Below are positions 31,531 to 36,692 of a DNA stretch of 36,692 nt, piece by piece. The stretch spans positions 1 through 36,692 of the forward strand of contig OMVV01000008.1 in the NCBI GenBank assembly GCA_900314585.1. Direction: 5' to 3'. The notes beneath the pieces were generated by a model that was given only the letters and a program-made list of their open reading frames with translations, did no database searches and was not told where the DNA came from. The stretch comes from an uncultured Erysipelotrichaceae bacterium. Its GTDB lineage: Bacteria > Bacillota_I > Bacilli_A > RFN20 > CAG-826. The position numbers were made by a program, and so were the translations under genes. Numbering within the stretch: the stretch's first letter is position 1; each line of letters begins with the position of its first letter.

Positions 31531-33015
31531 TTATCTATGAATAATTGATTGAGTTAGTTTTTCTTTTGTGATTACCAAACCACTGAAGTAAACAATAACT
31601 GATCCAGCGAAGATAATTAATATATCTAATAGATACGCTAGTTCGATTAACATTGTTTTAGAGAATTCAGTTAAGAGTAATGGACTAACAAAATATGAAG
31701 GAATTGCAATAATGATTCCTAAGACAAGAATCTTTAAGTTGTTCCAATTAAGAACAATGTATTTGCTTTCTTTCCAGGTGAAGGCAAGTAAACAAATTAC
31801 AAGTAATGCATCTGTGATTGCTGTGCCTAACGCAACCCCAAAAGCTGGACGATCTTTGAAGATAACAAGTCCAAACAAGACGGATAATCCAGCGTTTAAT
31901 ACTGCTGCAGAAAACACAGAGATCAAATAATACTTTTCCTTTTTCAAAGGAATCAATATTTGAGTGTATACAATATTGGAAATTGAGAAGGTAAGCATTA
32001 AGCTCGCTAAAGCGATTAAAACAATATCAGCGTATTCATAACCAGTTTGACCAGCGATAAGCTTAGTGATTGGTTCCGCTAAGGCGATCATCAAAGCAAT
32101 AGCAGGGATAACGATCAACAAACAAATGTTTGTGGAATATTTATTAAGGTTACGGAATTGTCTCTCGTCTTTCTTTTGGTAATAGTACATTGCTCTTGGC
32201 ATAAAGATGGTTGATAAAGCAGTGATAACTCCAATGACGATTTCAACACCTTTCATTGCAACTGAATATGAACCAACACTAGCTTTACTTGAATCAATGA
32301 AACCTAAGATGAATGTGTCGGTCTTATCATAAATCGCAGCGACGACCGAAATCATAAACAACACTCCCAAAAGCGGGAGATATTGTTTGAAATCATATTT
32401 GCCAACCTTACGGAATTTAACTAGTTTTGGAAGATAAATTAAGTTCGATAAAACAGTTAAAACAGTTGTTAAGATTGATAGGAATGCATAAAGAAGAATA
32501 CCTTCTGGATAATTGATGAATGCAAAGATCAAAATATCGACAATTGCAGCGATAATGATGCTTCTAATCGCCATGTAGGTATGTTTTTCAAGGGCAGTAA
32601 ATAACCATTCAAATGAAAGAACACCAGTTAAGAAATTGAGCGATAAAACGAAGATTAATGAACGATGAAGCGGATCAGTAAAGTCTGGAATACCAATCGA
32701 TAAGACAATCGCGGTCATTAAACTAAACGAGATTAAAGTCATGACTGCTTGGATAATGAAGAATTCCTGAGTTTTCTTTGCTAGTTTCTCGGGATCATCG
32801 CGAACTTTGATACATTCTCTCACTGCGATATTCGGGATTGAGATTCTCGCTAAAACGAGGAAATAGTAAACAAAAGCAGTGGCCCATGAATATAAGCCAA
32901 CCATTTCATCGCCTAAATAACGACAGACAATCGGGAACGTAACGAATGATAAAATCATCATCGTTACAGTGCGAATTAGATTAATGACCACGTTAGAACG
33001 AACTTCGTTTTTCAT
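31531..33015 (-). CDS. Wzx-type polysaccharide flippase (MATE/MOP superfamily), 494 aa
   Basis: Fourteen or so membrane helices are spread over the whole protein. The N-terminus N-L-I-R-T-V-T-M-M-I-L-S-F-V-T-F-P-I-V-C-R-Y-L-G followed by G-L-Y-S-W-A is the usual opening of polysaccharide-biosynthesis flippases ('...PyisRvLG...G.y..a'). Family members move lipid-linked sugar units across the cytoplasmic membrane. The substrate is unknown. The ATG at 33015 lies 8 nt after a TATAAT box without a Shine-Dalgarno. It diverges from a GT4 glycosyltransferase across a 25-bp palindrome. Together with the neighbouring GT4 genes it defines a glycan export locus. Confidence 0.9.
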   Translation of the reverse strand: MKNEVRSNVVINLIRTVTMMILSFVTFPIVCRYLGDEMVGLYSWATAFVYYFLVLARISIPNIAVRECIKVRDDPEKLAKKTQEFFIIQAVMTLISFSLMTAIVLSIGIPDFTDPLHRSLIFVLSLNFLTGVLSFEWLFTALEKHTYMAIRSIIIAAIVDILIFAFINYPEGILLYAFLSILTTVLTVLSNLIYLPKLVKFRKVGKYDFKQYLPLLGVLFMISVVAAIYDKTDTFILGFIDSSKASVGSYSVAMKGVEIVIGVITALSTIFMPRAMYYYQKKDERQFRNLNKYSTNICLLIVIPAIALMIALAEPITKLIAGQTGYEYADIVLIALASLMLTFSISNIVYTQILIPLKKEKYYLISVFSAAVLNAGLSVLFGLVIFKDRPAFGVALGTAITDALLVICLLAFTWKESKYIVLNWNNLKILVLGIIIAIPSYFVSPLLLTEFSKTMLIELAYLLDILIIFAGSVIVYFSGLVITKEKLTQSIIHR

Positions 33016-33023
33016 TTCTTATA

Positions 33024-33029
33024 ATTATA
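33024..33029 (-). promoter_or_regulatory. -10 box (TATAAT) of the flippase gene
   Basis: Perfect TATAAT on the minus strand, 8 nt before the ATG at 33015. The -35 position falls in the 33037-33061 palindrome. Confidence 0.6.
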
Positions 33030-33036
33030 TGAACTT

Positions 33037-33061
33037 ATTTCGACTTTTTAAAAGACGAAAT
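33037..33061. repeat. 25-bp interrupted palindrome between divergent flippase and GT4 promoters
   Basis: ATTTCGACTTTT (33037-33048), central T, AAAAGACGAAAT (33050-33061); 11 of 12 positions match. It covers the -35 zone of the (-) promoter. Candidate operator for coordinated control. Confidence 0.5.
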
Positions 33062-33080
33062 CATCAATTTTAATTTATCA

Positions 33081-33108
33081 ATGACAAGTTTTTGCAATAC
33101 TATATAAT
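33081..33108 (+). promoter_or_regulatory. Promoter of the first GT4 gene (ATGACA-16-TATAAT)
   Basis: -35 ATGACA at 33081-33086 (5/6) and -10 TATAAT at 33103-33108 with a 16-nt spacer. The ATG at 33120 follows 11 nt later. This is the best complete promoter in the window and gives a leader of about 5 nt. Confidence 0.7.
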
Positions 33109-33119
33109 AGTAAATATCT

Positions 33120-34307
33120 ATGCGAATCTTACTTGTTTCACAATTCTATTATCCAGAGAGGTTTTCGGTTCAAGATATTGCTGAACAACTTGTTAAACTC
33201 GGTCATCAAGTTGAAGTTTTAACCGGTAAACCTAACTATGGATATCATAAGATTCTTCCTGAATATAGGAATGTTTCTTATCAAGAACTTAATGGAGTAA
33301 GCATTCACCGCGTTAAGTTATATCCACGTAAAACAACAAGATTATCCGTTATTAGAAACTACTTATCATTCCATAGAAATGCGAAACGTAAAGTTAATAA
33401 GTTAGGCAAAGGTTTTGATATTGTTTTAACAATATCATTATCACCAGTCATTTCAATTGCTCCTGGAATTAAATATGCAAGAAAATTCAAAGTTCCATGC
33501 GTTTTATATTGCCAAGACTTATGGCCAGAATCGACAGTTGTCACTGGGGCGGTTCGTAAGAATTCATTGATGTACAAGATTCTTTATAAATGGTCGACTT
33601 CTTTATATAAGAAATGTGACAAGATTATTATTTCTTCCCCGTCATTTAAAGATTACTTTGTAAATGAACTTCATATCACCGATAAAGGTTTCCCGACTGT
33701 TTATCAGCCAATCATTATTTCGAAAGGCAGCGCCGCTCCAATTGTTTATAAACATAAACACAACATTGTTTACGCTGGTAACATCGGCACGATTCAGTTA
33801 ATCGATCAACTTGTCAGTGCGATGAAAGAAGTGAAAACTGAAGACACCAAACTATATTTGATGGGTATGGGTTCACAACTTGAAAAGATCAAAGCGAGAA
33901 TCAAAAACGAACATCTTGAAGATCGAGTTGAATATGTTGGAGCCTTACCAATTGAAAAAGCCGAAGCTTATTACTTTAACGCTGATGCATTAGTGGTCTC
34001 TTTGAAAAATGAAGGAACGGTTGGCAAAACTATTCCTAACAAAGCCATCCAATACATGAAATATGGTCGCCCATTATTGGGGGTTGTAAAAGGCGACGCA
34101 AAAGACCTTCTTTCGAAAGCAAACGGAACAGTCTTTAGTGATGAAAATCCAAGTGATATCGCGGCAAAAATCGATTATTTGCTCTCAAAAAGCGATAAAG
34201 AAAAAGGCCAAATGGGCCTTAACAACAAATCATATTTTGAGGAACATTTAACCTCAAAAAAATTAGTTGAACAAATCAATCAAGAATTGATGGAATGTAA
34301 GAAGTAA
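33120..34307 (+). CDS. GT4-family glycosyltransferase (WbuB-like), 395 aa
   Basis: A GT-B fold with N-terminal M-R-I-L-L-V-S-Q-F-Y-Y-P-E-R and an acceptor domain V-Q-D-I-A-E-Q-L-V-K-L-G-H-Q-V-E-V-L-T-G, the usual opening of WbuB-type enzymes. I-V-Y-A-G-N-I-G-T begins the second Rossmann domain (about 221). The donor site is S-L-K-N-E-G-T-V-G-K-T-I-P-N-K-A-I-Q-Y-M-K-Y-G-R-P-L-L-G near 300-325. It transfers a sugar from a nucleotide donor to a lipid-linked glycan at the inner face of the membrane. Donor and linkage are unknown. Its 3' end overlaps the convergent GT4 gene by 28 bp, and no terminator is seen there. Confidence 0.9.
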   Translation: MRILLVSQFYYPERFSVQDIAEQLVKLGHQVEVLTGKPNYGYHKILPEYRNVSYQELNGVSIHRVKLYPRKTTRLSVIRNYLSFHRNAKRKVNKLGKGFDIVLTISLSPVISIAPGIKYARKFKVPCVLYCQDLWPESTVVTGAVRKNSLMYKILYKWSTSLYKKCDKIIISSPSFKDYFVNELHITDKGFPTVYQPIIISKGSAAPIVYKHKHNIVYAGNIGTIQLIDQLVSAMKEVKTEDTKLYLMGMGSQLEKIKARIKNEHLEDRVEYVGALPIEKAEAYYFNADALVVSLKNEGTVGKTIPNKAIQYMKYGRPLLGVVKGDAKDLLSKANGTVFSDENPSDIAAKIDYLLSKSDKEKGQMGLNNKSYFEEHLTSKKLVEQINQELMECKK

Positions 34308-35440
34308 GAGATTCTTTCTCCTTGATTCTTCACTCCATAAATCTCATAAACCTTAACGCGTGCTGTTGTCGCGCGTTTTTTCAATTTAGCTTGATCTTGA
34401 ATAATGAAACTATTTAATGCGCGTTTGATTCCGCTTGCTGAATCATCTTCAATCCAGAAGACATCATCTTTAAAGATTTCGTAGAGCGCTGGATGCTTGG
34501 TTGAAATTGTCGGAGTGCCACTTGCTAAGTATTCAAGTAATTTTGAAGGAACTGATTCTTCGTCGAGCTTTTTAATAAGTGGACGAGGATTGATATTTGC
34601 AATTGAGTGTTGTTCCAAACCATATACCTTTTCCTTCGGAAGCTGAGAAAGATAAAGAATTCTTGAATTCTTTTCAGTGTTTTGGAAGATATATTCACGG
34701 AGTGGGCCGCTACCGGCGATAACAAGTTTCTCTGGAATATTTGATTCAATGAAAGAGTGGATCAATGTTTTAACGCCATATCTTTCATATAGTGAACCAC
34801 CAAAGAAATAATAGTTACCAATTGGTTGTTTTCTTGTTTCAACGGTTTCATCCACTAAACCTTCGAAGACGTAATGAGGTTTGCTGTTAACATGGAATGC
34901 TCTTAAAAGACCATTTGATAAAGACAAGAATCCATCAAACTTAGAGGCTGTTTTCATTACTTTTCTTGCATATGAACGTTTAACACCACTTAAGTTAAAT
35001 GGATTATCGGTTAACATACCGACGATTTTCACACCATGCTTACGAGCAAACTTTAATGCTCCTTTAGCAAGATTGATTCTTAAACAATCGGCGACAACAA
35101 CAAAATTGCCGGTTGGGAAATCTTGAGCGGCTTTATCACCCATATATGTGACTTCGTCAGCTTCTTCAAAAACCTTGTATGAACGATTGGCTTCAAGTCT
35201 AGTGTAAAAATACTTAACTGAGCCATCGCTTGTTTGACGTCTTTCTAAATAATTATCCTCAAACATTCCTTTGGAAAAAGGGCGATGAGATACGACAGAA
35301 ACATTGTTTTTAAAAGATAATGCTTTAATGAGTTTTGAATAGAAGTTTTGATTGGATGGGTTTGGTTTAAAAATCGCTTCGTTTTGATATTTAGCGAATT
35401 CTGATTCAACCATTGCAGAAGTAAAAACAATTATATTCAT
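34280..35440 (-). CDS. Glycosyltransferase, GT4-like, 386 aa
   Basis: The second half has a GT-B donor domain: Y-Y-F-F-G-G-S-L-Y-E-R-Y-G near 213, L-V-I-A-G-S-G-P-L-R-E-Y-I near 241, and E-E-S-V-P-S-K-L-L-E-Y-L-A-S-G-T-P-T-I-S-T near 305-325. This last is the E-x7-E type donor motif (E-S-V-P-S-K-L-L-E). The N-terminal domain is more diverged. Its ATG overlaps the stop codon of the upstream GT4 gene by 4 bp, so the two are translationally coupled on the minus strand. The C-terminal 28 bp overlap the convergent GT4 gene. Confidence 0.85.
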   Translation of the reverse strand: MNIIVFTSAMVESEFAKYQNEAIFKPNPSNQNFYSKLIKALSFKNNVSVVSHRPFSKGMFEDNYLERRQTSDGSVKYFYTRLEANRSYKVFEEADEVTYMGDKAAQDFPTGNFVVVADCLRINLAKGALKFARKHGVKIVGMLTDNPFNLSGVKRSYARKVMKTASKFDGFLSLSNGLLRAFHVNSKPHYVFEGLVDETVETRKQPIGNYYFFGGSLYERYGVKTLIHSFIESNIPEKLVIAGSGPLREYIFQNTEKNSRILYLSQLPKEKVYGLEQHSIANINPRPLIKKLDEESVPSKLLEYLASGTPTISTKHPALYEIFKDDVFWIEDDSASGIKRALNSFIIQDQAKLKKRATTARVKVYEIYGVKNQGERISYFLHSINS

Positions 35441-36537
35441 TTCTCAAGTATCCTTTTAAAAATATCCAAATGCGCTTCGACCATTTTTTCAATGGTATTT
35501 TCATAAGCGGTCGCGATAGCGTTCTTAGCTAATGACTTATCTAAAACATTGTTAACCGCATCAACAAGTTCGTTATTTTCTAATGAAGATATAATGTATC
35601 CATTATAACCATCATTAATTAACTTTTTACTCGCATTGACGTTTGGAGTAGAAATAACAGGAAGACCTTGTGACATGGCTTCATTGATGACGTGACCGTA
35701 TATGTCTTCATCGGACGCAAAGACAAATGCATCCGAAAGGTGATAGAAGTTGAATAAATCTTGATGCTTTAAATAGCCAATTAAATGGACGTTTACTAAA
35801 CGATTATCATTGATATATTTTTGAAGCATCTTCTTTTGTTTACCATCTCCGATGATATACAAGCCATAGTTAGGATTAACTTCTTTCCATTTTTTAATCA
35901 ATTCAAAATAGTTTTTGCGTTTGATTAATTGACCGCAAGAAACAAAGATTTTTTCTTCGTGCGCTGAAGCGTTTTGCCTCATCTCAAGTTTATCTTCTAA
36001 ATCGTATGGAACCGGAAGAACCTCGCTCTTATATATGGTGGAGTAGGGGTAATTGAAAATTTTGGATGAGTCCGCTCCATAGTAGACAAGATATTTGTTA
36101 GAGTTCTCATCTGGGGACAAATAATGTGAAGCGTGAGAAATATATTTCGTTTTGAGTTTTCGCCTAAACGAAGATTCCTTGCTATGAATAACCCCTCCAT
36201 TGATATAAAGGGTGTAAGGAATATTGTTTTTGATCAAATAACGAATTGTTTTCATCTCGGCAAATTGAGAATAACCATTCATGATGACTAAATCATATTG
36301 GTTTGCTTTAAGATGTTTGATGATTCCTTTGGAAATAATGTTTTCTCTACCAAGCTTAATGCCTTTAATCTTGACTGTTTTAAACTTGTATAGCTTCTCT
36401 TCATAGAAAGCTTGATTTCGATCACTTGCTTTATCGCGTTCAAAAATAACCGTTAAATCGACATATTTAGCGAGTTCATTGAACAATTTAACTTTGTAAG
36501 GTGCCGGGTGATTAAATACGATTAGAACTTTCTGCAT
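35437..36537 (-). CDS. Glycosyltransferase family 4, 366 aa
   Basis: M-Q-K-V-L-I-V-F-N-H-P-A-P-Y-K-V-K-L-F-N-E-L is a typical GT4 opening (P-x-P-Y-R/K). The C-terminal domain starts F-V-S-C-G-Q-L-I-K-R-K-N near 191. It has Y-I-I-G-D-G-K-Q-K and the E-D-I-Y-G-H-V-I-N-E-A-M-S-Q-G-L-P-V-I-S donor motif with E-x(8)-E spacing near 276-285. First gene of a two-gene (-) unit with the coupled GT4 gene. The ATG at 36537 lies 13 nt after a TATAAT box without a Shine-Dalgarno. Confidence 0.92.
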   Translation of the reverse strand: MQKVLIVFNHPAPYKVKLFNELAKYVDLTVIFERDKASDRNQAFYEEKLYKFKTVKIKGIKLGRENIISKGIIKHLKANQYDLVIMNGYSQFAEMKTIRYLIKNNIPYTLYINGGVIHSKESSFRRKLKTKYISHASHYLSPDENSNKYLVYYGADSSKIFNYPYSTIYKSEVLPVPYDLEDKLEMRQNASAHEEKIFVSCGQLIKRKNYFELIKKWKEVNPNYGLYIIGDGKQKKMLQKYINDNRLVNVHLIGYLKHQDLFNFYHLSDAFVFASDEDIYGHVINEAMSQGLPVISTPNVNASKKLINDGYNGYIISSLENNELVDAVNNVLDKSLAKNAIATAYENTIEKMVEAHLDIFKRILEK

Positions 36538-36550
36538 AAAGATTACAACA

Positions 36551-36556
36551 ATTATA
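36551..36556 (-). promoter_or_regulatory. -10 box (TATAAT) of the (-) GT4 pair
   Basis: Perfect TATAAT on the minus strand, 13 nt before the ATG at 36537; leader of about 6 nt expected. Confidence 0.55.
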
Positions 36557-36582
36557 CATTGTTATTCTTTTTAGTGAATAGT

Positions 36583-36588
36583 TATAAT
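36583..36588 (+). promoter_or_regulatory. Candidate -10 box (TATAAT) of a very short orphan transcript
   Basis: Perfect TATAAT on the plus strand with only about 20 nt between the expected start (about 36595) and a strong terminator hairpin. No (+) gene ends upstream within 2 kb. Confidence 0.4.
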
Positions 36589-36614
36589 TACTTTATCTGT
36601 TTAACAAATAATGT

Positions 36615-36650
36615 AATCTAGCCATGTACTTGGTTAGATTTTCTTTTTAT
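36615..36650 (+). terminator. Orphan intrinsic terminator upstream of the last gene
   Basis: AATCTAGCC (36615-36623) pairs with GGTTAGATT (36632-36640), nine pairs including one G-U, loop ATGTACTT, then TTCTTTTTAT. Orientation is plus; on the minus strand the tail is poor. Confidence 0.65.
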
Positions 36651-36658
36651 CTAACAAG

Positions 36659-36664
36659 TATAAT
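36659..36664 (+). promoter_or_regulatory. -10 box (TATAAT) of the gene cut by the window end
   Basis: Perfect TATAAT 6 nt before ATG 36671. With initiation 7 nt after the box, transcription starts at the A of the ATG. Confidence 0.55.
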
Positions 36665-36670
36665 CAATAT

Positions 36671-36692
36671 ATGCCGTTATCCTGCTTAATTA
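36671..36692 (+). CDS. Start of a gene truncated by the window edge
   Basis: Seven codons only (MPLSCLI). The call rests on the TATAAT-6-ATG arrangement, shared with other first genes in this window, and on the terminator just upstream. Product unknown; the ATG could also be a chance codon. Confidence 0.4.

Noticed and set aside
1-36692. Mycoplasma genetic code (TGA = Trp)
   Set aside because: TGA ends genes at 25409-25411 and 26293-26291 at the expected protein ends, and Trp codons are TGG.
1-36692. CRISPR arrays, tRNA or rRNA genes
   Set aside because: No spaced direct repeats, tRNA cloverleaf or rRNA sequence were noticed, apart from the tRNA-like ends of tmRNA.

Overview
The window looks like a chromosome fragment of a low-GC Gram-positive bacterium. 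It is probably an uncultured, host-associated member of the Bacilli on the Mollicutes/RF39/Erysipelotrichales side. The reasons are AT-rich DNA, a YybT/GdpP-rplI-dnaB gene order, RlmH, lipoprotein signal peptides, and many surface proteins with Listeria-Bacteroides (InlB) and Ig-like repeats. The standard genetic code applies: TGA ends genes and Trp is TGG. Placement below class is inference.

Layout. Positions 1-99 are the right end of an IS3-family element. Positions 147-2087 (-) encode an anchored surface protein, separated by a large inverted repeat from a small (+) gene with a possible RNase-like fold (2374-2748). Next comes an independently transcribed structured ncRNA of unknown family (2784-2951). 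An operon on (-) follows (7107-3017) with a membrane-anchored InlB-repeat protein and an MscS channel. A lipoprotein alpha/beta hydrolase (-) and an HTH-plus-membrane protein (+) diverge from a 42-bp gap. A GT-C-like membrane protein (+) meets a UGM-like flavoprotein (-) tail to tail. The core operon 15166-20213 holds gdpP, rplI, dnaB, a WalJ-like metallo-hydrolase and a small protein.

The second half opens with a nucleotide-sugar dehydrogenase homologue that has lost its catalytic residues (20284-21609), then small membrane proteins, tmRNA (23015-23405) and rlmH. An O-antigen-ligase-like membrane protein plus lipoprotein, a TupA-like ATP-grasp protein, a 1234-residue surface lipoprotein behind a possible attenuator, a Wzx-type flippase and three GT4 glycosyltransferases follow. 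Together with the GT-C protein and flavoprotein these suggest a dispersed surface-glycan pathway. The window ends a few codons into another (+) gene.

A theme at DNA level is gene starts. Most genes that open a transcription unit have a near-consensus -10 box only 6-13 nt before the ATG and no Shine-Dalgarno, so the mRNAs should be leaderless or nearly so. Genes inside operons generally keep a Shine-Dalgarno.
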